A DNA stretch of 64,000 nt from Mercurialis annua (Eukaryota; Streptophyta; Magnoliopsida; Malpighiales; Euphorbiaceae), in contig NC_065571.1 of the NCBI RefSeq assembly GCF_937616625.2, positions 13,084,501-13,148,500 on the forward strand. The letters are read 5' to 3'. The translations under genes were made by a program, and so were the position numbers. Numbering within the stretch: the stretch's first letter is position 1; every line of letters begins with the position of its first letter. Below are positions 36,487 through 49,000 of the stretch, piece by piece. Under the pieces are notes generated by a model, which ran no database searches, was not told the DNA's origin, and was given only the letters and a program-made list of their open reading frames with translations.

Positions 36487-38064
36487 ACGTAATTTACGAC
36501 TTAGATAGCAATTTTCCCCCTAAACTTGCAAGTCATTGTCAATTAGCACATATTTTAACTTTGTTATTCACTATCAGTCTTAAAGAAGCTTTTTGCCCTT
36601 TAACTTATAAGCAATAGTCAATTTGTAGCACACATCATTATTTAAAATATAAAAAATAAATAATTATTAAAATTACATAATATTTGTAACACAATTAATT
36701 ACTTATCAAATAATTGTGAATAATAATAAAATAAATAAATAAATATTAGTTATCAAATAATTAATCTACTAATAATATCTTACAAAATTTATTTTTTTGT
36801 AAAATTAGTCCAACATTAAATAAACAAATACACTACCTTATCATACAATTTTTTAATAATTTACTAAATAAAAATATATTGAATAAGTAATTAAAATAAT
36901 TTTAAAACAATTCTGTAGAGATTTTAAAATTGACGTATAGAATTTAATGAAAGGGGTTATTAGTCCCATTTTAAAAAATTAGATGGCTTAAATGATCCAA
37001 AAATAACTTAAAGAGGTTATGTGGCTTTTTGGGAATACTTAAAGGTTAATTATCACACTTGAGGCACTAAAGCCAGTTTGATGAAGAACTGACACGGCGA
37101 GCTTGGGATTGTTGTCTTAGCCCACAAAATTTTGTTAAGTTTTTCGAAAATTGGAGTGAATCAGAGCTTTGTAAAGAAGTAATTTTGTAAATTTTGAAGA
37201 AACCCTCAATTCTACACTTGTGGAGTCACTCGAGCAGAGTCCAGAAGCCGAGAAATTATGTACCTTCTTACTCCTTTATATTTCATTTCTGTTTGGTTGC
37301 TGAGAAAGCACTGGGAAATTTTGTTGTTTGGCTGTTTGTAATCTTTCTCTTAGCATTAAGTATAAAATTTTAAGTATTTTAATGGAAATTTCTGATGATT
37401 TGAAATAAGTTTGACGATATTAACCTTGTGTAAGCAAACTGCAACTAGGAAATCTTATCTGCAAAATGAATATTCACTATAGTTTTTAAATTAAGAATTG
37501 TCAGTTTCAGTGGAGATCAAACCCTAATTTTTTGAAGCTTAAGAACATTTATCGAAGCTACCTAATTTCTGTTCAGTATGTGTAATTTGTAAACTATGTT
37601 GCGCGGAAAATGAAATGCTACAATGGGGAATGCTGAAACGGGAAATGGCAAACGATATATTTTACAGGGAAAGTTTATAACTTTAAAGTTTTGAGTTTCA
37701 AAAATGTTTCCGAAATGGAAATGGAACGCCAATAATGTAGGACTTGATGAGCTTCACGGAAACATAGTTGCTGCATGGAAATGGAAAGGAAATGTTGTAA
37801 CAGACAATGAGAAACAATATTTATTATAAGAAAATTTTGTAAATTTGATGTTTGTAGTTTCAGATACATTTTTGGAACTGCATACGAAATGCTGAATAGG
37901 ATTAGAAAAGTTTTCATTCAACATAGTAGTGTAAATGACATTTGTAATGTTGTGATCCATCAAATTGGTTTCTGTGGAATCTTCATGCTTAACAACTATG
38001 GGTTTGCTTTGTGGATTTTGGCAGATTTCGTACCGTCCATTCTTAGAATAATATTCTAAGCATA

Positions 38065-39548
38065 ATGGAAGTACCAAATTCATCCCTAGCACAACATAAA
38101 AGATTTCAGAATAGAAATCGAGACATTATCAGCAGTTTGCCAGATGCGGTTATTTGTAACATTTTGTCATTTCTTCCAACGAAATATGTAGTTGGAACAA
38201 GCATTTTGTCTAGAAGATGGCGGTACACTTGGACCTCTGTTCCTGTATTAGATTTCGATGATACCTTAATCTCTCATCCAGAAACTGCTAAAAGATCAAA
38301 AGAACAGTGCTTTATGCAATTTGTTAACAGAGTATTGCTTCTTCATTGTGATAAAATCAAAACCTTACGCTATAAAGTAGTTAACATTCCAGATCGCCTC
38401 ATGGACCACCACACAAATTTGTGGATTTGCTCAGCAGTTATGCGAAATATTGAGGAGCTTGATCTGGATTGTAAATCAATTGAGCTGCCTCAAATCCTCT
38501 TTAATTGCAAGACAATAAAGATCTTGAAGCTTCATGACAATATTCAGTTTAAGATTATTGCAACTGTGAGCCTTCCGAGACTCAAGGTACTTCATATTAA
38601 AAGAGTTAGTGTTGCTAATTTGGAGAAGATTTTACTTGGCTGCCCAACTCTTGAAGAATTAGTGGTTTGTAGAGATGTTGTTGATTATCATGCAACCACT
38701 TTGTATGTGGTGTCATCTTCACTGAAACGTCTAACAATTTATCAAAAGTATATGATGAGAGGATTGGATCCTCGAAGTGTGGTTATAAATGCCCCCAAAC
38801 TTGAGTTTTTCGAGCTAGAGGATCATGTTTCTAGATATTTTACTGTGATGAAGGTGTCATCCCCGCTTGAAGCATCTATTGATGTTAGGAGTTCCTGTAC
38901 AAATTATGCATTACAGCTTCTTAGAAGAATCACAAATGTCAGTGTTTTACACTTATCTGCATATACGCTCAGGGTAAATTCATTTACTTGTTCTTTTCTT
39001 TATTTTTTTTTCTTAATCTGCTTATATTTTGTATTATGCATCTACATTCTTTGTAGGCTCTCTTTCGGGCATCTGACGACAAATATCCGTGGTTGCGTTT
39101 CCTGACTCGATTGAAGATTGGAGCTATAGGATATGGATGGTTGATGCTGCCTAAGATACTGAAATGGTCACCCAATTTGGAGGCGTTCACCCTCTATAAG
39201 GTTATCTCATCGATTCATGCAATAAAGAGCTATTTGACTTTGATTTTTTTCTTATTAATGTTATATGCTTGCCAGGTAAATGATACAATTCCTCAGGAGA
39301 CTATCTTTAAGGAGGAATCATCAGTGCCCGGTTGTTTTCTGTCGTCTCTTGAGAGTGTTGAACTTAAAAGATTTGGAGGAAATAAAGCGGAAATGGAAGT
39401 CTTAAAATATTTCCTGAAAAATGCATCTGTCTTGAAGATATTGAAAATTTCAATTTCTGGTACTACCTTTCAGAGAGAGGCTGAAATTCTCAGGATGCTG
39501 ATTATGTTTCCAAGGGCCTCAACTGCATGCAAGATTCTCTTAACTTGA
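38065..39548 (+). CDS. F-box/LRR/FBD protein, copy 2 of a tandem pair
   Basis: This is a close paralogue of 34045-35560. Exons are 38065-38973, 39057-39200 and 39276-39548 (phase 0), giving 441 residues. The F-box is at about residues 18-58 (DIISSLPDAVICNILSFLPT, LSRRWRYTW). The LRR region shares most motifs with copy 1 (NLWICSAVMRN, ELPQILF, TIKILKL, SSSLKRLTIYQ). The FBD-like end starts at VPGCFLSSLESVELKRF. The frame is intact and splice sites are conserved. Differences from copy 1 are spread through the LRRs, the expected substrate-binding part. A 5'-UTR intron (37260-38024) precedes it. Predicted role: adaptor in an SCF ubiquitin ligase, target unknown. Confidence 0.93.
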
Positions 39549-39593
39549 TGTCTTATACGGAATCTGATAAGGTATGGAAGAATATAAATATTT

Positions 39594-39833
39594 ATGCACT
39601 TCTGCAGACTGCAGCAAATATGCTTTGCGTTGAGCTTGATCATAAATATTGTATTCCGTATCCCAGCTCTTGACCAAAGACTCGTCGTCTTTAGTGTTTA
39701 TAATACTAATGTTCTTAATCTAACGCACATAAGATCATATCTGGCTGTCCTAATCTTGAAGATAATTGGTAATGTTAGTGTTTTAAGCTTATCTTTATAT
39801 GCATCTGAGTTTATTGATGTTTGTTTTGTTTAA
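39594..39833 (+). pseudogene. relic of an LRR/FBD exon after F-box copy 2
   Basis: The stretch reads in one frame as LAVLILKIIGNVSVLSLSLY, resembling the NVSVLHLSAYTL segment at the end of exon 1. The 3' flank of copy 1 at about 35755-35880 carries a similar, more decayed version. The duplicated unit therefore already contained a broken third F-box fragment. Confidence 0.55.
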
Positions 39834-41243
39834 AGGGTTAAATGCAATTAAATTACAAATTTTAGCACTATTTGTAAATAGAATATGGATTTTAAACTTG
39901 GTTGAATGAGTCACCAACTTTCATATTTTAGCAAATTGGAATATCAATTTTTTTGGCTAAATGTACATATTGGACCTTCATGTTTGGTTTGGTTTTTAAT
40001 TTGAACACTAATGAACTTTTTTTTTTATGGAGATACTTAACATAATAAAAAAAATTCATATCGGACCCTCCGAATCTAAATATGCCACAGTCCAATAAGT
40101 TTTTCAAATTTTATTATTTATTTATGATATAGTTCATTGTATATTCAAATTTGTATCCGGTTTAACTGAATCTAGTCAAATCAAACTGAACAAAAAATAT
40201 AATGTTATATAAAACTAATTTTTCTTTTAAATTAATTTATCCAATATTAAAGGTAAATTGAAATATTTTATTTTTAAAATTAAAAGATTTTATAAGTTTA
40301 AATTGAATTCAACTAAACTAAAAAAGGAATATTTACAAAAATACCTAAATAGAAAATAATATTTGCAAAATTCAACCCCAAATTGAAAGTTTTTAGTCTT
40401 ACCCTAAATGATCTGAATTTTTACCATTTTTCTTTGTAGTTTTAAATAGTTTCAAAATAGGTTTTAAACATTCACACAATTTGCAACCATTTTTAAAAAA
40501 ACTTTTTCTTAACAGTTTCAAGAGGTTCTAAACGGTTTCTAAACATACATTTTTGAAACCGCTTTTAAAACAGTTTCAAACATAATTTAAAAAAAAAGAG
40601 TATTTTTATAAATTTTCAGAGTAAAAGGATAAATTTTCAAAAAAGAGAGTAAAAGACTAAATTTAAAAAGAAATAAAAGATGAAAAAGATAAATTTTCAA
40701 AATTCGTAGTATTTTTTGCAAATATTTTGACAGACAGAGTATATTTGACAAATACTGAATAAAAACATCATTTTTAATAAATTTAAATTTAATCAAATCA
40801 CATTTTTAGGTTTGATTAGATTATCCCATTTGGTTTGGTTTTTACTACCCACAAATTACTGAAACCCAATTCTCAAAAGAAAAATTACTGAAACCCTAAT
40901 TTCGGCTTTCTGTGATGTTGTTTTCAAATCGAATTTACAGGTTTGATTAAAAAATATCAGCAGAGCAACAAAGAAGGTAAACTCCCTTATCAACTTTTTT
41001 CTTTGATGTTGTTTTACTCTTCTGGTTCTAATTAGGGTTTCATTTCAGTTGACACAACATTCATTTGTTTGCTCTCTTTTTGATACATTTGATAGGAAAT
41101 AAAACTATAGAGTAATGCCTCTCTGTTTTTTGAATAATAAATTTAATCAAACCAAGAAAATGTTGATCTTTGCGGCTGATAATTGACACCCTGTTGGCTT
41201 TTTTGATCTCTAAGTAGATTTAGGTTTCAAATGCAGACTATAT
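39834..41243. other. intergenic with MITE fragments
   Basis: 39960-40100 is half of the MITE found whole at 43804-44100 (atgtacatattggaccttca, ...gagatacttaacata). At about 40326-40760 an imperfect inverted pair (aatatttacaaaaatacc ... caaatattttgacagac) plus repeated gtttcaaaa/gttttaaac motifs suggests another MITE. 40880-41240 is leader/promoter sequence for the next gene (ctaatttcggctttctg, attagggtttcatttcag). Confidence 0.5.
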
Positions 41244-42817
41244 ATGGCATGTTCCATTGACATAGACTTATATACGCAGTTCCGTAGAATGGATACTAGC
41301 ACTATACGTGGAGGATCGAAACAAAAAGGCAAGAACGTAATTAGTAAATTGCCGAATCACCTAATAAGTCATATTCTATCACTTCTACCGACAAAACATG
41401 CAGTCGGTACTAGCAGGTTGTCCAAAAGATGGAGATATAAGTGGGCTAAAGTTCCTGTTCTTGACTTTGATGACACGATATTGTTCGATTATCTAAAAGG
41501 CGGTAAGTATCGAATTGGAGGTGTTAGCTTCATAAATTTTGTGGATCGAGTGTTGGTTAGAACATTCAATACTCCGATATATAAATTTTGTCTCAAATGC
41601 AGCAGGCGTAGAGTCTTCCACCTTACTGCATGGGTTAATACTGCATTAAAACATCAGCTTCGAGAGATTGATCTCAGAATTGACGTTGCAAAAAATTTCA
41701 GACTTCCTGCTGCATTCTTTTCTTGTCAAACGCTAGAGGTATTGAAGCTTGGTAAAAACTTTGAACTTCATGTTCCTGAATCATTTTGTTTCCCACATTT
41801 GAAAACCCTACATTTGGATTCAATTGACTTCCTAGAAGATTCTACATTTCATAAGTTCATTTCCAGTTGTCCTCTGCTTGAAGACTTGGTTTTGCTAGAG
41901 TGCAAAGTAGAATTTATCAAATTACTTAAAATGTCTGCCCCTGCGCTGAAATATTTGTCAATGGATTTCTTCTCTTATGAACATTATGATGATTATGAAA
42001 GTAGCGATTCTGATGCTGACTATTATGCTGGAAATGGTAACGAAGAATGGCAGCGGAAAATTGTTGTAGATGCACCTAAACTAGAAGTCTTCAAGTACAA
42101 GGATCATGTAGAAGAGGGATATTCCTTCGGGAACCTTCATGATCTTGATAGGGTAAAAATTGATGTGAAACTGAGTAAAGGAAATAGAGAAGACAATGAT
42201 GATGGTAAATCTGCAACTGAATTACTCAGGTCGATCTCTAGTGCTAAATGTCTTAAGCTATCTAGAGACTCTTTAGAGGTTTGCTTGCTCCAATTCTTTA
42301 ATTTAACTCTCTTTTGTACACACATCATATGAGGAAATCTCGTATGCTAATTCTATATTTTATCAATACTTCGTTTTTCTTGAAGGTACTTTCTCTTGTG
42401 AAAAGTCAAGATGTTCCTATGTTTAATAATTTGGTTACATTGATTCTGCCTTGTACCGAACATTGTGGATTCCTGCTGCCGAAGTTGCTTGAGCAATCAC
42501 CTAACTTGGAGGCTCTTGTTTTCGGAAAGGTTAGTTGATTTTATTGAATGGTCATCAAATTTCATTTTCCAAACAAGGGTGCATGTCTGAATCTTGGATA
42601 ATTGTATTATTTTCAGAAAAAAACAATGTACTTGGATATAATTTCTCAAAAGAATTTCAAGTGGGAGCCTCCATCCCAAGTTCCTGAGTGTGTGTCTCAT
42701 CATCTTGAGACAGTTCAAATGCTGGGGCTTGATGGCCATGAAGAAGTGCTGAAGTTTGCTAAATACTTGCAAGAGAATGGCAAAGTTACCATCAATTGGC
42801 TATCGTCAAAAAAGTAG
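41244..42817 (+). CDS. F-box/LRR protein, divergent paralogue
   Basis: Exons are 41244-42278, 42386-42529 and 42617-42817 (phase 0), giving 459 residues from the first ATG; an in-frame ATG at 41289 gives a shorter start. The F-box is at about residues 33-72 (VISKLPNHLISHILSLLPT, LSKRWRYKW). LRRs follow (LREIDLRID, TLEVLKL, FPHLKTLHLDS, CPLLEDLVLLEC). An acidic Tyr/Asp/Ser-rich insert (YDDYESSDSDADYY) near residues 250-265 is absent from the two neighbours. Exon 2 has the conserved LLPKLLEQSPNLEAL motif. Exon 3 is a short FBD-type end (VPECVSHHLETVQMLGL). The intron positions match those of the tandem pair, showing common descent, but the sequence is clearly older. Confidence 0.92.
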
Positions 42818-43803
42818 TAACATATCTTCCTTGCGAGGGTTTTTTTGGTTGAACCGAGTAGCGAGTAATATGTAGGTGTGATGTTGATTTCTTTATATAG
42901 TTTAAAATCAAACCGAACTGAAAAGTTATGAAGTTGGATGCCCTATGTCTGCTTGGATGTGTGGCAATCTAGATTCCAACTCTTCTCCTTTGTTATATAT
43001 ATAGCAAAACTTAAGAGTCTCTTCCGCTTATGCTTTTTTCTTGGCACGACATGATTAAATAATAACTGACACAAAATAAAATAAATGAGTTAAACGCGCC
43101 TAACCTGTTTAAATACAATTAAACAACAATAAAATACTTTTAATAAATATCATTTAATTTTAAAGTAATAATTTTATTAATTTCTTAAAAACATTAAGAT
43201 ATGTTAGATACCATTATAATACTATTTATTCTAATATGTATTAATAATTTTATTTGTATTTTATTCAAAGTATAATTATATAATTGAGAAAATTACAAAA
43301 AATGCCAAACAAGCTTAATCATTTCAAAAAAAAATTTAATTTTTTTTTCACAGAGTATGTTCTTCTCTTTACTTTTTGTACTCTTCCATTGAAAAATGAC
43401 ATGTGTCTGGCGTCGAAAAATGCATCAGAAAACATGTCAACGAGTCGGTGCATCTATCTCAATGCCTCAATACGTTAGAGGTACTTTTCAGATTCATAAA
43501 TGATACTACTATCATACATCTCAAATACATGTCAAAAACAGTTTATATACATCCTATCTTTAAATATATATTAATTTATGAGACGTGCCTGAGATATTTT
43601 GTAGATGTATTTGATTGATATATTCTAGATACGTAATACATGATATTGATACATAATTTGCATAGGGCATGTAACACATATATTTAATTTGAGATATGTT
43701 ATAAATACATTTCAGATACACATAAATAATACATATGTATGAAACATGACTAAGTTGTTTTTTAGATGTATGTGATAGATACATTTTTCATGTATAATAG
43801 GTC
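42818..43803. other. intergenic; ATACAT-rich degenerate tract from about 43440
   Basis: The first 500 bases are AT-rich 3' flank. From about 43480 onwards variants of gatacat, atctcaaatacat and agatgtat recur every 10-30 bp on both strands, continuing past the MITE to about 44220. Small open frames here are artefacts of this repetition. Confidence 0.55.
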
Positions 43804-44100
43804 AAATGTACGAATTAGACCATTTCTTTTGGGTTTGTTTTGAATTTGGAACCCAATGAACATTTTTTTTCGATTGAGGTACTTAACGTTATTAACAAAA
43901 CTTCAAATCTGACTCTACGAACAGTGCTGACGTATTAGGTTCGATGATTCATATTGGCCAGTCACTAACAGACATGTGGTATTTAGGTTTGGCCGGTCCG
44001 GTGTGAATTTTTTTTGTAATGTTAAGTACCTCTATCAAAAAAAAGGTTCATTAATTTTTAAATTTAAAACCGAACCAAACGTGAGGATCCAATATATACA
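43804..44100. mobile_element. MITE with long TIRs, about 297 bp
   Basis: The left arm (gaacccaatgaacatttttt, gaggtacttaacgtta) is the inverted complement of the right arm (taatgttaagtacctc, aaaaaaaaggttcattaat, ...ggatccaatatatac). It lies inside the ATACAT-rich tract. A partial copy is at 39960-40100. No TSD could be fixed. Confidence 0.8.
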
Positions 44101-44579
44101 TCACTGATACATCTCAAATACAATATAATACATATTACAAACAACTCATATATATTTTTTAAATATATATTAATTTATACATGATAGATATAAAATACAT
44201 GATAGAGAAATTTCTCATACATAATTTATACGTTTTAATCAAAAGAGCAATGTGATTAAACATATCTTGGAGATTGAGTCAAATTATTAATGTAGATAAA
44301 TTTGTTCCCTCTTTTCGCGAAGGACACCAGTTTAGGTTTGTATAATGTGAAAAGCCTCAAGTCAAGCTTTTACTAGATTCTGAGGCTATGGTAAAAGAGT
44401 TGATATTAGTGCTTGTTTTGATGATGAAGAAGTTAAATGGATTAACCAGATACTCTTAGCTAATTCTAATTTGCTTGATAAGTTGTCTTGGCACTAAGCT
44501 AAGAAGGGTTTGTAAAATGTGAGAAGTGGATATGGAGCTGCAAGAGAGTTGAATGATATCTCTTCAGAAATAGTCAGAT

Positions 44580-45175
44580 GGTGGAAATTTCTTCGGAAGT
44601 TCTCTAAATAATTATGAAAAAGAGGCAATCTAATCTGATAAGGATTGGGAAGATGCAGGATTTACTGAACATTTTTGGCATAAAAAGAATTGTGCGCCAC
44701 CGGAGAGTGGAGAGAGGAGGAAATGAAGAGGATGATAAAAGATGGGTGCCACCGAAGAGAGGAGTCTACTATATAAACATAGATGCTCGTTTCAATAAAC
44801 AGAAGCAGAGTTAAAGTACTGGAGCTGTTATTTGAGACTGTAATGGTGAAGTTCGTGTCGTTGGCTATTGGAAATGTGACTGAGAAGCTGATGTGAGTTT
44901 GGGCGAGGCATGTGCAATTAGGGATGGCATAAGCTTGGCAAGACAAGCCAATCTAACTCTTTTTATTATCTTTCGAGATTCAACCGGGTTGTAGTAGATA
45001 CGTTTAATGTCTTATAATGATGTTAGAGCTAGATAGCACAGGATTGTCTTAGAGAGGGAGGTGTTTTCTTTGCAATATTGCTCATGCATTAGCAAGTTTG
45101 GCTTTTAGAGATGTGTTCTAGAGAATAATTCTCCTGTTTCGGCTGATTTATCAGCTTTCTGATTAATAGAATCTT
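44580..45175 (+). pseudogene. RNase H-like (LINE/RVT_3 type) remnant
   Basis: The reading frame near 44735-44945 shows the RNase H signature of plant non-LTR retroelements: PPKRGVYYINIDARFN (first catalytic Asp region), then STGAVI-DCNGEV with a stop replacing one codon, then EADVSLGEACAIRDGISLA. Further stops and small shifts break it, and FRDS appears near 44980. The end (about 45080-45150) retains an ALASLAF-like motif. A stretch of aaaaaa at about 45181 may be a poly-A relic. It is not functional. Confidence 0.75.
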
Positions 45176-45421
45176 TATCCTAAAAAAATACACATTAAGT
45201 CCAATTTTACATAATTGTAAGATAAAATTAAACAGTCAGCATTTTAGTGAGGCTGAACAATTCATAAGCTAAAAAATAATTTAATGCAATTATTCTAAAA
45301 GAAGAAGAAAGCAATATTACTATGAAAATGTGAGAGTATAATGGATGTAAAAGTTATTTTCTCGTGAACCTATGGGAAAAAAATGAAGCTAGGAGTAGGA
45401 TTCATTAAAGAGAAATTATAC

Positions 45422-45759
45422 GGCCAAACCCATCTAGAGACCCCTGTACTTTACACTTTTTTTTTTCGTAGGTCCTTATACTTCATTTTTGTATTATCTG
45501 ATCCCTCTACTTACCTATTTTTATTTTTCAGGTCCTTTTTAAGTTTTTTTCAGTCATTTTGTGTGACTGGAGGAAAAAAAGATTGTAAGTATAGGGACTG
45601 GAGGAAAAAATATTTGTAAGTAGAGGGACTGGAAAAAACTCAAATAGGACCTAAAAATCGAAAATAGGTAAGTAGAACGACCAGATAATACAAAAATGAA
45701 GTATAAGGACCTACGGAAAAAAAAGTGTAAAGTACAGGGGCCTCTAGATGGGTTAAGCC
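45422..45759. mobile_element. Mutator-type MITE, 338 bp, 9-bp TSD aaattatac
   Basis: This is essentially a long imperfect hairpin: left ggccaaacccatctagagac, right ...cctctagatgggttaagcc. The host duplication aaattatac is at 45413-45421 and 45760-45768. It has no coding capacity. It lies about 330 bp beyond the stop codon of the SCI1-like gene. Confidence 0.93.
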
Positions 45760-46091
45760 AAATTATACAGTACATCTACTATTTCATAACATCTGATATA
45801 GAGCAGAAGACCAATCATGGCCATGTAAACATAAATTCCTAAAGCTCCTGCAAAATTTGAGTAGATAAATCATAAAATAGCTATAAATTAAGAACTTGGG
45901 AACATGACAATGACAAGATATCTAAACCAAGAACTCGGAAAAACGACCATGATATAATAGCTAAACCAAGAACCCCGCGTGGATCCCTTTTTTTCTGTGG
46001 AGGTTTGCATATTTATCTTAAGAAGCTCATGGCATGTAGAAGCTGCTTACCAACAAGGCATCTGAACACAACTCATAATGTGCGAAGTATT

Positions 46092-49000
46092 TCACATCGG
46101 AATGTCTGGGTCCAACCTTTTCTGAATAGCAGCCGCCGCCTATGCAAAACAAAAACAAAAAGTTGGCTTTACATCTCTAAACATCTAGATTAAGGCAATC
46201 CGGAAATTGGCTAATTAGTATTCACTTTGTGAAAATATATGAGTGTCTTGAGTCACATTCATATATTAGGATGAAGATCTATATGTGAATGTAAATGAAT
46301 GAACTAATCGAGATTGTGTAGCTTGTATGGCCATTGGACCTCCAACGTATTAACAAAAAGCAATTACATTAAGATCTTAGGGAAGTTTGAAATTATATGC
46401 AATTTGTCATTCTCACCTCAAAATTCCCAAGCTTGTACTGTAAAGCCATCTCTTCTTTGAGCAGGGCTTGTTCTTTCATTGCTTGTGCCTGGAAATTAAG
46501 GTGTTAGGGAGATGAGAAAGCATATTTTGCATTATGCATAATGTGCAGAAAGGTTAAGAATATTCAAAGTGCAAAGATAAGTTAAAGCTAACCATTCCGC
46601 TCTGCATAGATATCTTTATAGCTTCCACCTGCTGTTCCTTCTGCTTTTCTCGTTCTCGCATCAGTTCATGCCTGAGAGATAAGCATAATATTTTAATAAA
46701 CCCGCATATAATAGGAACTATTTTAACTCAATAAAATTGCCAAGAAACTAAATGATATAGTTGATCTCTTTCTCATTCTTAAATTAGTTTATGGCATAGG
46801 TCTAAATCAAGTCAATTTACAAAGTTATTTACATCTTTTCTTGCATAAATCTAAAAGAAGTTAAAGAATACCAAATCAGTTTGAGATCTCAAAAACTTCA
46901 ATTAAAAGAATGTGAATGGAACTTGTTTGCCAAATACAAATAAACAAGCACAATTATCAAAACAGGGATTGACAATGTTTCAAGGCAAACTGATGAAAAA
47001 AGATTGATTTCCATGAAATTAATAGCGTTGTTTAATAATAGCAAATTCAAATTACAATTACATGTATAAACTAGATGAACTTTTCCATGACCAATCAATA
47101 TTAAATTTCTTAATATAAAAAAGTTATAGCATGCACTGCAGCATACCTGCGCTGTTCTTCGTCATTAAAAACAGTACGCTCTGTTGCTTGGACCTTCTTA
47201 AAACCCTTTTTCCATTCCTTCTCCATTTGGCGATTGTGATAAGCATCAAGGTTATAAAACCTGCAACAATACCAATTGAAGTAAATACTGTTATCAGCAA
47301 TACTAGACAAATATTAATGACTAGGAATTGGTGAAAACTTTCATCATAGCAGCTACCCTAGTAATTCACAAAGTTGATAAACAAAGCTCAATCAAATTTT
47401 TAAAGAATTGGCAGCTAAACTTGTTAAAAAAAACATAGCTGAAACCATAAGTATTACTTTTTAGAAGGAAATGTTGCTGTGTTGTGGTCCTCCATGAATC
47501 TGTAGATATATAGGCCAAATGACATTATGTCAGTGGTGGAAAATGTTCACACAGTTCATTCAAGAAGATCTGCCAAAGTTTATTAATAAGTGGATCAACT
47601 TATATACTCACTCCTTGAACATTTGCTTTTCTTCCCAATTGGGCAGACTTTCCAGATTCACCTGTAAAATTAGTAGGATGGAAACATAAGCATACTCTCA
47701 AATTAAGTAAATATAAAAAAGAAATCCATGTGTAGCTGAATTAAAAAAATTAAAATACACCAAGTAAAAATAAAACAAGAACTAAAATTATAAATTTATA
47801 ATAATGCGATGTGAATCTAACTAGTTTAAATCATGAAAAATAAACAATTACAATATAAATAGGAAAAACATCAAATGATGAAAAAATTAACATTACAGTA
47901 AAAATAACAGTCGAACTTCAGTTCGATGCAACAAAATGAAACGTGAACAAGCTTCAATTGTTCAAAGTCCATTGCAAATATCTAAAAGCAGTGTCACAGT
48001 AAATTGAGATTTTTGGTGTTAGCCAAGGATAGTAGAGGTCCAGAAAATAACTACCTGTTTCACCTCTAGTAACCACGCAGTAAACTCCGGACGCTTATTC
48101 CTGCATAAAAGAGGTTGTAGCTTCATAAGAGTGTAGAATACAAGAACAGAGACCATTCCATAACAACAGCTCAAGACAGCACTTATCATACAACAGACTT
48201 GGCTATATAATCCAAATTACAGGAAACTAATTGACCTCTAATTAAAATGTGATGATTATTATTTTGTTTTTAGATTGCCAATTAATATTTAAAATCTCCA
48301 ACGCAAGTGAGACATAAACATCAATCACATATAGATAACAAGCTACATTTCTTCAAAAACATAACCATACTATCCAAAATTCCGGTGTGTCCTTCAGGCA
48401 TTGTATGCCTATCATGAACATGAGATAGCAGAACCTATATATCAAGAAAATCAAACCGATACTAAGACATCAATCCGCACATAATGAAATATCCAGAATA
48501 TAAACATAAAAGAATTATAGATTCGTTATGACATAAAAAAGGCAAAACACTCAATTACACAATCATAAAGCTCATAATTAACATAAACACTCAGCTTAGT
48601 CACAGTGCAAGCTACAAAAATGATTACTAGCCAAGATAGATAAACAATACCAAATCTCATAATCCAATGTACTATCTCCAACCCAAGCACAATCTTTCAA
48701 GTAAAATGCAAAACGCATATAAGCTAGGTAGCTCAGACACGAACACAGGGAAATAGGACATTTGGACACACGGACACAGCGAAACAGTGTTATTTTTAAA
48801 TTTCCTATGTAAAAATAAAGTTTCACGATCGAAACATCATGTGTTTCCAACCGTCTTTGAAACGGGACATGTCTCCGACCGTTCCGAAACGGGATATGTT
48901 TCCAACTGTTTCGAAACGGGACACGTTAATCAAATGAAGTGTCTGTGCTACCTAACATACAAGTAACTCAAGATCAAGATGTTCTTTCAAGATTAAACAT

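Larger units (their letters stand above)
35561..37259. other. intergenic between the F-box duplicates
   Basis: 3' flank of copy 1 including a relic of an LRR exon (about 35755-35880, matching 39733-39820 after copy 2), a long (AT)n tract, a poly-C run and AT-rich sequence. Around 36416-36997 a weak inverted pair (ggatcattt ... aaatgatcc) may mark another MITE. The promoter and first non-coding exon of copy 2 lie at the right end. Confidence 0.6.

Noticed and set aside
36416..36997. MITE bounded by ggatcattt / aaatgatcc
   Set aside because: The inverted match is only about 9 bases with no convincing TSD. It is mentioned only as possible debris.
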